This document shows positions 33,233 to 41,791 of a stretch of DNA of 64,000 nt, in pieces. Location of the stretch: assembly GCF_033406955.1 (NCBI RefSeq), contig NZ_CP137734.1, forward strand, positions 682,001-746,000. The letters are read 5' to 3'. This DNA comes from Streptomyces violaceoruber. GTDB lineage: Bacteria; Actinomycetota; Actinomycetes; Streptomycetales; Streptomycetaceae. The position numbers and the translations under genes are program-made. The notes beneath the pieces are model-generated. The model did not search any database. It was given only the letters and a program-made list of their open reading frames with translations, and was not told where the DNA came from. The first letter of the stretch is position 1, and the number at the start of each line of letters is the position of its first letter.

Positions 33233-33715
33233 CTACCGAACGTTCGGCGTCTGTCGAACATGGGTGTCCGCACCGTCGCTCCCTCCTCCACGCAGGTAGC
33301 GGAGCAGGTCCTTGTCCGTCTCCTCGACGTGGAGCTGGCGCACGACCTCCTCGACCGCCTGGCTCAGCAGGGGCGATCCCAGCCGCAACACGTCGTGCGC
33401 GACGGCGGTGAGCTCGATCTCGATGCTCCGGCGGTCGTCGGACGCGGTGTGCGTGGTGATCAGGCCGCGTTCCTGCAGGCGTGTGACCAGGCGGCTGGTG
33501 GCGGACTGGCTCAGCCCCGTCCCGTTGGCCAGGTCGCTCAGATAGAGCAGTCCCGTACCGGCTGCCACCCCCTCGTTCAACGTGCGGAGGGCGTAGAACT
33601 CGCTCACGCCCAGGCCCAGCTGCCGGTGCAGGTGTCGTTCCATACGGGCTTCGATCCGACGGTGGACCCGGGTCAGCCTGTTCCACTGCGTGATCAACCT
33701 GGCATCGTCGCTCAT
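33233..33715 (-). CDS. MarR-family regulator
   Basis: A 160-residue MarR protein: an N-terminal dimerisation helix (LITQWNRLTRVHRRIEARMERHL), the winged helix (YLSDLANGTGLSQSATSRLVTRLQERGLI, then TASDDRRSIEIELT) and a C-terminal helix. These regulators respond to phenolics or oxidants. The start at 33715 (MSDDARL) follows GGGAGGTCACC. An ECF41-type promoter lies 109 bases upstream, so the regulator pair itself would be part of the sigma regulon. Confidence 0.85.
   Translation of the reverse strand: MSDDARLITQWNRLTRVHRRIEARMERHLHRQLGLGVSEFYALRTLNEGVAAGTGLLYLSDLANGTGLSQSATSRLVTRLQERGLITTHTASDDRRSIEIELTAVAHDVLRLGSPLLSQAVEEVVRQLHVEETDKDLLRYLRGGGSDGADTHVRQTPNVR
33236..33260. promoter_or_regulatory. 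Palindrome CCGAACGTTCGG at marR end
   Basis: CCGAACGTTCGG (33236-33247) is a perfect 12-bp palindrome inside the last marR codons; a further GTCGAAC follows at 33253-33259. GAAC/GTTC half-sites match those before the SDR gene (32651-32668). Possible ArsR site. Confidence 0.4.
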
Positions 33716-33823
33716 GGATGGTGACCTCCCTGCTGTCCCCGGCGTCCTACTGCTCGGTGCCGGGGCGGTCTCCCGGCTCGGGGGCGCGGCAGGTGAGCCG
33801 CACCCGCTTGCCCGCACAAGGGA

Positions 33824-33850
33824 GACAAGACGGCTGCCTCGGATGTGACA
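33824..33850 (-). promoter_or_regulatory. ECF41-type promoter before marR-arsR
   Basis: On the minus strand TGTCACA (33850-33844), 16 bases, TGTC (33827-33824). Confidence 0.55.
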
Positions 33851-33925
33851 ACAGGGGGCCGGGCGAGGTCCGGCGGCGCGCACTCACCCGCCGCGGCCGG
33901 ATGGGGCCCGCTTCGCCGCTCGCCC

Positions 33926-34663
33926 TCACGCGGCCTGACGGGCCGGGACGTGCGCCGGGCCGACCGGTCTGCGGGACGGCTGCGCCAAGCGGCGCACCCG
34001 CTCCTCGGGGACGAGCAGCCGTACGAGACCGTCGAGGTCGCCGGTGTCGGCGGCGGTCCGGAACGCGGTGACGAGACGACGGTGCGACTCGACGGGGATC
34101 GGCCGCTCGCGCTCGCTGTCGAGTCGGGCCTGGGCGCGGTGGACCACCACGCGTGCGTTCGGGGCGCTGATCCGCAGCAGCTTCGCGAGCTCCGTATAGG
34201 TGTAGTCGAAGCCCTTGCGCAGCACATAGGCGGCCAGCCGGTCCGGCGTCAGCCTGGCCATGAGGAGGGCCAGGGCCGACTCGATCGCCGCGGTCCGCTC
34301 GGCGCAGAGCATCGGGTCGTCGGACGAGGCGAGGTCACCGAGGTCGGCGAAACGCGGTTCGGACGGCGTCTCGTGCCGGCGCCGCCCGGACTGGATGACG
34401 TTGATGGCCAGGCGGGTCGTGGTCGTGGTCAGGAAGGCGACCGGGTTCTTGACCTCCGCGCGGTCGGTGAGCTGCCAGCGCACCCACGCCTCCTGGACCA
34501 CGTCCTCGGCTCCCGCGGCGTCCCCGACGATCCGGTAGGCGATCCGGAACAGCCGGTTGCGTTGGGCCAGGAAGACGTGGAGGGCGGTGTCCAGGTCCCC
34601 CTCGGCAGGCCGGGCGGCCGGGGTGCCGGCCGGCGTGGTGGTCTCCGGGCTGGGCGCGGACAT
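33926..34663 (-). CDS. ECF sigma factor with truncated SnoaL-like C-terminus
   Basis: A 245-residue extracytoplasmic-function sigma factor. Region 2 spans ~28-100 (RIAYRIVGDAAGAEDVVQEAWVRW) and region 4 ~125-185 (LTPDRLAAYVLRKGFDYTYTELAKLL, then ISAPNARVVVHRAQARL). After it begins the SnoaL-like extension typical of ECF41 and related groups (LVTAFRTAADTGDLDGLVRLL), but it stops after about 25 residues and ends in an unrelated Arg/Pro-rich tail, whereas full versions have ~90-100 more residues with a DGGGK-type motif. The WLPEP linker motif of strict ECF41 is not seen; the linker reads ETPSEPRF. It may be a relative of ECF41 with a shortened regulatory domain, and is a candidate reader of the promoters listed here. 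Confidence 0.8.
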   Translation of the reverse strand: MSAPSPETTTPAGTPAARPAEGDLDTALHVFLAQRNRLFRIAYRIVGDAAGAEDVVQEAWVRWQLTDRAEVKNPVAFLTTTTTRLAINVIQSGRRRHETPSEPRFADLGDLASSDDPMLCAERTAAIESALALLMARLTPDRLAAYVLRKGFDYTYTELAKLLRISAPNARVVVHRAQARLDSERERPIPVESHRRLVTAFRTAADTGDLDGLVRLLVPEERVRRLAQPSRRPVGPAHVPARQAA

Positions 34664-34757
34664 CGGGACTCCTTCGGGTGAACGGGCGCCCCTTCAGGGG
34701 CGATGGGTCCACCCTCCGTCCGCGGCACCCCTCATCGCGCCCTTGTTGTCCGTAGTC

Positions 34758-34796
34758 GAGTCCGTGGGGCCCCGGGGCCCCGGGGCCTACGGACTC
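34758..34796 (-). terminator. Hairpin at 3' end of LAL regulator 1
   Basis: GAGTCCGT (34758-34765) pairs with ACGGACTC (34789-34796) around a self-complementary GGGGCCCC-rich core. It overlaps the stop codon of the minus-strand regulator gene and separates it from the sigma gene. Confidence 0.6.
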
Positions 34797-37608
34797 AGCC
34801 CGCACGCACCAAGCCCTCGTCGTCCCGGCCCGGGGGCGGGGTGCTCGCCAGGGCACCGGGCAACGCGCGGCGGGAATTGATCCCGAGCTTCGTGTACACC
34901 TTGCGCAGGTGCCACTCCACGGTGTGCGGGCTGATGAACAGCTCCGCGCCGATCTTCGCGTTCGTCATGCCGCCGGCGGCGAGCGTGGCCACCTGTGACT
35001 CCTGAGGGGTGAGCGCGCTGGTCACCGCGGCCTCCCGCACCCGGACGTGCTCCCCGGTGGCGAGCAGCTCACGGCGGGCCCGCTCGGCGAAGGCGTGCGC
35101 CCGCATGCCGTCGAACATCTCGTGAGCCGTACGCAGGTGCTCGCGGGCCAGCGATCGCTGGTGGGTGCGGCGCAGCCACTCGCCGTACAGCAGATGGCTT
35201 CGGGCCACCTCCACGGTGACGCCGCCGCGCTCGAACTCCACGATCGCCGCACGGTAGAGACGGTCGGCCTCCTCGCCGTCGGCGAGGAGGGCCCGGCTAC
35301 GGGCCGCGGCGCCGCCGGCCCAGCCGGAGTCGGCCGCGCGGGTGAGATCGACCAGCCGGGCCAGTGAGGCCCTGGCCTGGTCCAGCTCACCGCACCGGGT
35401 GGCGGCCTCGATGTGCTCGATCAGTGACAGACCGGCGAAGTTGAACCCGTCGTGCTCGATGCCGGTACGCGCGGCCTCCAGGGCCTCCTCGTACCGTGCC
35501 AGGCCGTTGTACAGCACTCCCTGGATGTAGCCCATGGCGCCCAGCAGGGACACCTCGCCCCGCTGGTCGGCCCGCTGCCTGGCCTCCTCGATGATCCCGG
35601 AGGCGACGTCCGCCTCGCCCCGCCAGGCGGCCAGGACCAGCGTGGCGTACTTGTGCGGCGCGTGACCGGTCGCGGCGGCCAGGGCGTCGGCCTCGTCGAT
35701 CATCCTGTCCGCCTCGGCGAAGTCACCGTAGTGGATGTGCACTCCACCGGCGTAGACGAGGGCCGGCGGCAGTGCGCCGAGCGCGCCGATGTCACGGGCC
35801 AGGCGCACCGCGCGATTGGACAAGGTGTCCCACGCGTGCAGGTCCCAGGCGTAGTGGATGAACGCCTCCAGCGCCACCGGTACGAGCAGGAGCCACCGCA
35901 CGGTGGCCTCCCGGGTGGGCAGTTCTTCGGTGGCCAGCAGTTCCAGGGCGCCGCGCAGCGCCGGCACACCGGTCTCGTAGCCGTCCGTGAGGAGCGCGGC
36001 CACACCGTCCAGGAGCAGGTCGGCGGCCTCGGAGCCGGAAGGGGGTGCGCCGGACGCGCGGGCGGCGATCGCGGCGGCGCGGGCCCCGGCGGGGCCGTGT
36101 ACGCGGCCCGCGAAGATGGTGGCGCTGATCGCCTCCAGGTACGTCTCCCGCGCCAGCGGCGAACCGGCGGCGGTGAACTGCGCGGCCGCGTCGAGGAGCA
36201 GCGGCGCCGCCTCGTCGCTGCGGCTGCGGGCGAAGAGGATCCTGGCCCGCAGCCGCGCCAGGCGGGCGCGGTCCAGCGGGCTCAGGGGGCACAGTTCGGC
36301 CACGGTGGCCAGCTCCGTGGCCCGGTCGGGCGCAGCGGCCGAGAAGTGCGCCTCCGCTGCCGCCAGGGCGCGGCGCCCTCGCGACCGGCGGTCCGGTGTC
36401 ACCTCGGCGGCGCGTTCCAGCAGTACCGCCTCGGCCGCGATGCCGCCGCGTTGCCGCGCGCGGCCGGCCGCGCGCTCCAGTCCAGCGGCGACCTCCTCGT
36501 CCGGTCCGTTCGCGGCCTCGGCGGCGTGCCAGGCGCGCCGGTCGGGGTCCAGGACCGGGTCCGTGGCGGCGGCCAGGGCCCGGTGCACCGATCGGCGTGC
36601 TTCGGGGGCGGCTTGGTGGTAGACCGCCGAACGGACCAGCGGATGCCGGAACCGGACGGACTCGCCCAGCTCGATCAGGCCGGCGACCTTGGCCGGGGCG
36701 GCGAAGGGGGTGATCTTGAGCGTGGCGGCCGCGCGGGCCAACAGCCTCGCGTCACCGACCGGTTCGGCCGCGGCGATCAGCAGCAGTGTCCGCGTCGCCT
36801 CCGGCAGCGACCCGAGCCGCTGGGCGAAGTCCCGCTCGACCCGGCTCGCGACCGGGCCCTGGACGATCGGGTGACCGGACGAGTCCAGGCCGTAGGCCAG
36901 TTCGGCGGCACTGCGGCCTCGGGAGAACTCCAGCAGAGCGAGCGGATTGCCGTGCATCTCGGCCACGAACCGGTCCCGGATCCGCTTCTCCAGTCGCCCG
37001 CCGACGGCGGTTTCCAGGAGTTCCCCCGCGGCCGTGGCGTCGAGGCCGCCGATGCGCATGGCCGGCAGACCGGTCAGCGCCTCCTGCCCTTCGGGGTCGC
37101 GCACCGCGAACACCATCGCGACCGCCTCGGCGAGCAGTCTCCTCGCGACGAACTCCAGCGTCTGCAGGGAGACCTGGTCCAGCCACTGCGCGTCGTCGAT
37201 CAGGACGAGCACCGGGCGCGCCTCCGAGGCGCGGGTGAGCAGCGTGAGCACGGCGAGGCCGACCAGGAAGCGGTCGGGCGGATCACCGGCCGCCATGCCG
37301 AACGCCACGCGCAGGGCTTCCCGTTGGGGTGCCGGCAAGCCGTCCAGCTGGTCGAGGAACGGCGCGCACAGTTGGTGCAGGCTCGCGTAGGGCAGCTCCA
37401 TGTCCGCCTCGATGCCCTGCGCCCGGGTCACCTTCGCCCGTGACGCCTGCGCGGCCAGGTACTCCAGAAGCACCGTCTTCCCGATGCCCGCTTCGCCACG
37501 GATCACCAGCACACGGGACCCGCCTTCACGCAGGTCTGCCAGTAGATCGTCGAGTGCCTCGCACTCTCGGTGCCGGCCGACCAGGTCCGGAAGCGGGCTG
37601 GCGATCAT
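34795..37608 (-). CDS. LAL-type LuxR-family regulator (copy 1)
   Basis: A 937-residue 'large ATP-binding regulator of the LuxR family'. It has an N-terminal AAA/STAND ATPase with Walker A GEAGIGKT at 38-45 and Walker B LVLIDDAQWLD near 135, then a long helical TPR-like region (~400-850), and a C-terminal LuxR helix-turn-helix (LTPQESQVATLAAGGMTN, SPHTVEWHLRKV; ~870-925). Such proteins activate metabolic or antibiotic genes when bound to ATP and a ligand. Its recognition helix is nearly the same as in the other two LAL proteins here. The upstream region has TGTCACA pointing toward the gene, but without the GTC -10. Confidence 0.9.
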   Translation of the reverse strand: MIASPLPDLVGRHRECEALDDLLADLREGGSRVLVIRGEAGIGKTVLLEYLAAQASRAKVTRAQGIEADMELPYASLHQLCAPFLDQLDGLPAPQREALRVAFGMAAGDPPDRFLVGLAVLTLLTRASEARPVLVLIDDAQWLDQVSLQTLEFVARRLLAEAVAMVFAVRDPEGQEALTGLPAMRIGGLDATAAGELLETAVGGRLEKRIRDRFVAEMHGNPLALLEFSRGRSAAELAYGLDSSGHPIVQGPVASRVERDFAQRLGSLPEATRTLLLIAAAEPVGDARLLARAAATLKITPFAAPAKVAGLIELGESVRFRHPLVRSAVYHQAAPEARRSVHRALAAATDPVLDPDRRAWHAAEAANGPDEEVAAGLERAAGRARQRGGIAAEAVLLERAAEVTPDRRSRGRRALAAAEAHFSAAAPDRATELATVAELCPLSPLDRARLARLRARILFARSRSDEAAPLLLDAAAQFTAAGSPLARETYLEAISATIFAGRVHGPAGARAAAIAARASGAPPSGSEAADLLLDGVAALLTDGYETGVPALRGALELLATEELPTREATVRWLLLVPVALEAFIHYAWDLHAWDTLSNRAVRLARDIGALGALPPALVYAGGVHIHYGDFAEADRMIDEADALAAATGHAPHKYATLVLAAWRGEADVASGIIEEARQRADQRGEVSLLGAMGYIQGVLYNGLARYEEALEAARTGIEHDGFNFAGLSLIEHIEAATRCGELDQARASLARLVDLTRAADSGWAGGAAARSRALLADGEEADRLYRAAIVEFERGGVTVEVARSHLLYGEWLRRTHQRSLAREHLRTAHEMFDGMRAHAFAERARRELLATGEHVRVREAAVTSALTPQESQVATLAAGGMTNAKIGAELFISPHTVEWHLRKVYTKLGINSRRALPGALASTPPPGRDDEGLVRAG

Positions 37609-37751
37609 GCGCGTGGCTCCTCAGGTGCTCCGGGGACAGCGAACTCCCGCATCGAGTGCCGGGAGGAATCCCTTTCACCATACCCGGAGCACAGAGCACA
37701 CCTTGTGTCCATACCTTGTGACACACTCCACATGAGAGATGGTGCCAAGGT

Positions 37752-37778
37752 TGTCACACGGGCCCCCGCAAGCCGGTC
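37752..37778 (+). promoter_or_regulatory. ECF41-type promoter antisense to hxlR gene
   Basis: TGTCACA (37752-37758), 16 bases, GGTC (37775-37778), pointing rightwards into the convergent hxlR gene (37809-38210, minus strand). A transcript would be antisense to hxlR and reach the reductase gene at 38323. Confidence 0.4.
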
Positions 37779-37808
37779 GGTCCTCTCGTACGACCGAGTC
37801 GGCGACGT

Positions 37809-38210
37809 CTAACCACGGCCGCCGCGCCGAGCGGTCGGCGTGTCCGGGAGGTGCCGGGACGCCCAGCCGGCCAGCTCGCTCAGGATGGGCATCAGAGCCG
37901 TCCCGTCCGGAGTGAGGCGGTAGCGCACCGTGACGGGTGGGCCGGGCTCCACCTCGCGGTGCGCGAGACCGGCGGCGGACAGCTCGGAAAGCCGTTCCGA
38001 GAGGACCGAGTCACTGATGCCCTCCACCGCGCGCCGCAACTCGGCGAAGCCCAGGGGTCCGTGCTGGAGGGTGGCCAGGATGACGCCGTTCCACCGCTTG
38101 CCGAGGAAGCTGAACGCCTTGCTCAGCGCACCGTCACAAGCCGCCGGATGGTGCTGCTCCGCCCCCGCGCCGTCCGCGTCGGCCGATCGAGTGCCCTTCG
38201 CCTTCTCCAT
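37809..38210 (-). CDS. HxlR-family regulator
   Basis: A 133-residue winged-helix regulator: CDGALSKAFSFLGKRWNGVILATLQHGPLGFAELRRAVEGISDSVLSERLSEL is the HxlR signature, with the conserved Cys near residue 25 that senses electrophiles (e.g. formaldehyde, quinones) in HxlR/YodB proteins. The start at 38210 (MEKAKG) is the first one giving a family-length protein. It is divergent from the malonic-semialdehyde-reductase-like gene and probably controls it through the palindrome between them. Confidence 0.85.
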   Translation of the reverse strand: MEKAKGTRSADADGAGAEQHHPAACDGALSKAFSFLGKRWNGVILATLQHGPLGFAELRRAVEGISDSVLSERLSELSAAGLAHREVEPGPPVTVRYRLTPDGTALMPILSELAGWASRHLPDTPTARRGGRG

Positions 38211-38261
38211 GCCCTCAGGGTAACCGGGTGCTACTCTGCCGAAGGTCGCTCTGTTTTTCCT

Positions 38262-38286
38262 AGTGACCAGGCTTATCGTAGTTACT
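38262..38286. promoter_or_regulatory. Candidate HxlR operator
   Basis: AGTGACCA (38262-38269) and TAGTTACT (38279-38286) are imperfect inverted repeats (AGTRAC half-sites) centred between the divergent hxlR and reductase genes, the typical arrangement for an HxlR dimer site. Confidence 0.4.
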
Positions 38287-38322
38287 CCCACATAACGAGC
38301 ACAACGAGCCAGGAGCATCCCC

Positions 38323-38931
38323 ATGTCCGTTTCCGGACCTCTCCCCCGCATCCCCGCCGAGGCCGGCGCCGCGCTCTTCACCGACGCCCGTACCGCGTAC
38401 TCCTTCGCCGACACTCCGGTCGACGACGCGACGCTCACCGGCATCTGGGAGCTCGCCCGCTGGGCACCGACCGCCGCGAACACCCAGCCGATGCGCGTCC
38501 TGTACGTCCGTACGGCCGAGGGCAAGGAGCGCCTGCTGCCGCACCTCGACGAAGGAAACCGGCCGAAGTCGGCCTCGGCCCCGGTCGTCGCGGTCCTCGC
38601 CGTGGACCACCGCTTCCACGAGCACCTCCCGCACGTCCTGCCCGTCCGCCCGGAGATGAAGGAGTACTTCGAGGGCGAGCCCGCCCAGCGCGAGGCCATC
38701 ACCTCGTTCAACGGACCGCTTCAGGCCGGATACTTCATCCTCGCCGTCCGCGCCCTCGGCCTGGCCGCGGGTCCGATGGCCGGCTTCGACCCGGCCGGGA
38801 TCGACAAGGAGTTCTTCGCCGACAGCGACTGGCACTCCATCCTCGTGGTCAACATCGGGCACCCGGCCGGACCCCCGGCGTTCGACCGCATGCCGCGCCT
38901 GGCCCACGAGCACGCCCTCGACTGGGCCTGA
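38323..38931 (+). CDS. Malonic semialdehyde reductase-like nitroreductase
   Basis: A 202-residue FMN-dependent protein of the nitroreductase superfamily, RutE/HadB-like subgroup. It has the R-T-A-Y-S-F opening, ELARWAPTAANTQPMRVLYV (FMN binding), a middle NGPLQAGYFILAVRALGLAAGPMAGFD, and a C-terminal HSILVVNIGHP. RutE reduces the toxic malonic semialdehyde to 3-hydroxypropionate; other members reduce nitro compounds or enones. It is divergent from HxlR, a common pairing in which electrophiles induce the reductase. Confidence 0.9.
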   Translation: MSVSGPLPRIPAEAGAALFTDARTAYSFADTPVDDATLTGIWELARWAPTAANTQPMRVLYVRTAEGKERLLPHLDEGNRPKSASAPVVAVLAVDHRFHEHLPHVLPVRPEMKEYFEGEPAQREAITSFNGPLQAGYFILAVRALGLAAGPMAGFDPAGIDKEFFADSDWHSILVVNIGHPAGPPAFDRMPRLAHEHALDWA

Positions 38932-38958
38932 CCCCCGGCGGGCGTGGGAGCCGCACCG

Positions 38959-39789
38959 TCACGAGACCGGCAGCAAGGACAGCAGTCGGAGGTTGGTGTG
39001 GCTCTCCGTCCCGGGTGTCGCGGTGTAGACGACGAGCCGCTGGCCGTGGTCGGGATCGATCAGTGTCTGGCAGTGCAGTTCGAGTGTCCCGACCTGTGGG
39101 TGCACGAAGCGCTTGGAGGCGCAGTACGGTCCCAGCACGGGGCGTTGCCGCCACAGGCCGGCGAACTCCGGACTCTCCCGGTTCAGCGCGTCCACGAGCG
39201 CGGCGGCACCGGAGTCGCCCCCGTCGCGGGAGTAGGCGCTGTGGAGGTCGGCCACCATGAGACGGCTCTGCTCGGCGTGATCGCTCGCGGGGTGGACCAG
39301 ACGGGCGGCGGGGTCCGTGAACCAGCGGTAGTGGGAACTGCGGGCCAGTCCCGTGTAGGCCGTCTGGTCGCCCAGCAGGGCCATCGCGGGACGTGTCTGG
39401 CTCAGCGTCTCGCCCAGGTGGTTCATCACCTGGGCGGGAGTGTCCTCCAGGCGGTCCAGGATGCGCATCGTCCCGGGGGCGACATGATCGCCGCGTCGCG
39501 CACGGCGCGGCAGGGCGTGACCGGCGAGCTGGAAGAGGAGATCGCGTTCCTCCAGTGACAGGCGCAGGCCGCGGGCCATCGAGGTGAGCATCTGCTCCGA
39601 GGGGTGCGGGCCCCGCGGCTGCTCCAGCCGGCTGTAGTAGTCCACCGACATGTCGCACAGGGCCGCGACCTCCTCCCGGCGCAGTCCTCCGGTACGCCTG
39701 CGGCGGCCGCGGGGCAGCCCGACGTCCTCGGGTTGCAGAGCCTCGCGGCGTGCCCGCAGGAAAGCGGCCAGCGCCGCGCGGTCTGCCAT
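38959..39789 (-). CDS. XRE-family regulator with MmyB-like domain
   Basis: A 276-residue regulator. The N-terminal HTH (residues ~5-75) has RRTGGLRREEVAALCDMS and DYYSRLEQPRGPHPS, and the C-terminal ~170 residues form the MmyB-like ligand-binding domain (PAS-like; ALLGDQTAYTG, SHYRWFTDPAARLVHP). This group is abundant in actinomycetes next to SDR or dehydrogenase genes and may bind fatty acids. It lies downstream of the aldehyde dehydrogenase gene on the same strand (96-base gap). Confidence 0.9.
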   Translation of the reverse strand: MADRAALAAFLRARREALQPEDVGLPRGRRRRTGGLRREEVAALCDMSVDYYSRLEQPRGPHPSEQMLTSMARGLRLSLEERDLLFQLAGHALPRRARRGDHVAPGTMRILDRLEDTPAQVMNHLGETLSQTRPAMALLGDQTAYTGLARSSHYRWFTDPAARLVHPASDHAEQSRLMVADLHSAYSRDGGDSGAAALVDALNRESPEFAGLWRQRPVLGPYCASKRFVHPQVGTLELHCQTLIDPDHGQRLVVYTATPGTESHTNLRLLSLLPVS

Positions 39790-39885
39790 GGTCGTCCCTT
39801 CGGTGGGTCAACGACGTGAACGTCGTGTCCGGGGTGCGTCATTCCCGGCGAACAGTGTGTTGCGCGGACACGGTGGCGTGGTGCG

Positions 39886-41319
39886 TCAGCTTGTGATCGC
39901 CTTGGTCTCCAGGAACTCCTCGAGGCCCGCACGGCCCATCTCCCGGCCGTTGCCGGACTGCTTGTATCCGCCGAACGGCGCCTGGAAGTTGTGCCGGCCG
40001 CCGTTGACGTCGACCTGGCCGACACGCAGGCGCACGGCGATCGCCATGGCATGGTCCTCGTCCCCGGTCACCGCGGCGTTGAGGCCGTAGACCGTGCCGT
40101 TGGCGATCTCGACGGCGTGTTCGTCGTCGGTGTAGGGGATGACGACGAGGACGGGGCCGAAGATCTCCTCCTGGGCGATGACCGACTCCGGTGCGACGTC
40201 GGAGAAGATCGTGGGCCTGACGTAGGCGCCGGTCTCGAACCCCTCGGGTCGGCCGGGGCCGCCCGTCACGAGGGTGGCGCCGTCGGCGATGCCGCGCCGG
40301 ATGTAGTCGTCGACGCGTCGGCGCTGGGTCTCCGAGGCGAGTGGTCCGATCCGGGTGGCCTCGTCGGCGGGGTCACCGACCACGTACTCCTGGGCGGCGG
40401 TCCGGAGCCTGTCGACCACGGCCGTCTGAAGGTCCTCCGGCACGAGCATGCGCACGTAGGCCCCGCAGGCCTGGCCGGCGTTGGCCCAGGCGAAGGCGAG
40501 TCCGCGGGCGACGGCCGAGTCGAGGTCGGCCTCGGGGAGGACGATGTGGGCCGCCTTGCCGCCCAGTTCGAGTGCGACCCGCTTCACCGTGACGGAGGCG
40601 GCACTGGAGACGCTCTTGCCGGCGCGGGTGGATCCGGTGAAGGAGATCATGTCGATCTTCGGGTGGCGGGACAAGGCCTCACCGACGACCGGACCGGTTC
40701 CCTGCACCACGTTGAACACGCCGTTCGGCAGCCCGGCCTCCGTGGCGATCTCCGCGAACATCCGGGCGCTGAGGGGAGACAGCTCCGAGGGCTTGAGGAC
40801 GACGGTGTTGCCCGCCAGCATCGCCGGGACCACCTTCGTCACCAGCTGCTGGAGCGGGAAGTTCCACGGGGTGATGGCGCCCACCACTCCGACGGGCTCG
40901 CGGACGACGAGCGAGTTCTCGACCCTCTCACTCCACTCGAACCGTTCGGCCGCGGCGATCGCGGCCAGGGTGGACGCGACCGGGAATCCGACCTGCGCCT
41001 GCCGGGAGAAGGCGATGGGGGCGCCCATCTCCAGGGTGATGGTGGCCGCCAGTTCCTCACTCCGCTTCTGCAGGCCCTCGACCAGGCGTCGCATGACGTC
41101 CGCCCGGTGCCGCGGGGGCGTCGCGGCCCATCCGGGGATGGCGGCGACCGCGGCGTCGACTGCCATGTCCACGTCGTCGGCGGTGGCCTCGTGCAGGTGG
41201 GCGATGACCGATTCGTCGGCGGGGTTCACCACGTCGATCAGTGGTCCGGAGCCGGTGACGGCACGGCCGTCGATCCAGTGGGAAGGAGTCGGGAAAGGAG
41301 TCCTGGGGCTTTCGTTCAT
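39886..41319 (-). CDS. Aldehyde dehydrogenase family protein
   Basis: A 477-residue NAD(P)-dependent aldehyde dehydrogenase. The motifs are in order: the ITPWNFPLQQL cofactor region (~150), ISFTGSTRAGK (~230), catalytic Glu in LELGGKAAHIV (~253), catalytic Cys in AGQACGAYVR (~287) and EEIFGPVLVVI (~385). It ends with the usual GGYKQSGNGREMG. It oxidises aldehydes to acids; substrate unknown. The start at 41319 (MNESPRTPF) gives a standard-length protein, while the open frame upstream has no family match. Between an XRE regulator and a small hypothetical gene. Confidence 0.92.
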   Translation of the reverse strand: MNESPRTPFPTPSHWIDGRAVTGSGPLIDVVNPADESVIAHLHEATADDVDMAVDAAVAAIPGWAATPPRHRADVMRRLVEGLQKRSEELAATITLEMGAPIAFSRQAQVGFPVASTLAAIAAAERFEWSERVENSLVVREPVGVVGAITPWNFPLQQLVTKVVPAMLAGNTVVLKPSELSPLSARMFAEIATEAGLPNGVFNVVQGTGPVVGEALSRHPKIDMISFTGSTRAGKSVSSAASVTVKRVALELGGKAAHIVLPEADLDSAVARGLAFAWANAGQACGAYVRMLVPEDLQTAVVDRLRTAAQEYVVGDPADEATRIGPLASETQRRRVDDYIRRGIADGATLVTGGPGRPEGFETGAYVRPTIFSDVAPESVIAQEEIFGPVLVVIPYTDDEHAVEIANGTVYGLNAAVTGDEDHAMAIAVRLRVGQVDVNGGRHNFQAPFGGYKQSGNGREMGRAGLEEFLETKAITS

Positions 41320-41458
41320 GTCGCCCAGCGAACACCGCGCGGCGCGGGACATCCATGCCCTCCCGTGCCCATGATCCGGGTCACAGGACCGTGCGCGCGT
41401 GGCACTGCCGTCGGACGTCGCGGCCGCGGCGCGAGGCGCCGCCCGCCGCTCCCGGCCC

Positions 41459-41791
41459 TCACCACGACGGCGCCGCCGACCGGTCGCCGGGGCCGTCCAG
41501 ACCCGTGCGCCCGAGTGCGTCCAGTGTGATCCTGCGGACCTCCAGGTCCTCCGCCGCGACGGACCCGCCGCCCCGCGCCTGCCTCTCCCGGGCGCTGTTG
41601 GCGCGCGCCAGGGCGACGCCCACTGCCCGGGAGACGTCACCGGCCCCACCCACCACGTAGTACAACCGGACCACGCGGGAAGCGGTGGTTCGGAACGGCA
41701 CGCCGATCAGCCATTTCTCGTGCTGGACGTACCCGTGGGTTCCTGTCTCCGTGGTGCCCGAAGGGCTGGAACGGTCCCTCGCGGTCAGCAT
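41459..41791 (-). CDS. Small hypothetical protein
   Basis: A 110-residue protein that I do not recognise. The ATG at 41791 follows AGGAGA by nine bases. The central part (THGYVQHEKWLIGVPFRTTASRVVRLYYVVGGAGD) is conserved-looking, and the C-terminus is polar. It may have an ECF41-like -35 (TGTCACA at 41914-41908) but the -10 reads CATC, so this is not listed as a promoter. Could be wrong if the frame is fortuitous. Confidence 0.5.
   Translation of the reverse strand: MLTARDRSSPSGTTETGTHGYVQHEKWLIGVPFRTTASRVVRLYYVVGGAGDVSRAVGVALARANSARERQARGGGSVAAEDLEVRRITLDALGRTGLDGPGDRSAAPSW

Noticed and set aside
37701..37724. ECF41-type promoter for LAL regulator 1
   Set aside because: TGTCACA is present on the minus strand at 37723-37717, but the -10 position reads TGTG, not NGTC.
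37717..37759. Reading the TGTGACAC...TGTCACAC pairs as one dimeric operator (e.g. a CRP- or LuxR-type palindrome)
   Set aside because: The centre-to-centre distance of the inverted words differs between loci (about 46, 34 and 30 bases), and nearly every copy has its own GTC at 16 bases. Independent divergent promoters explain the pattern better.
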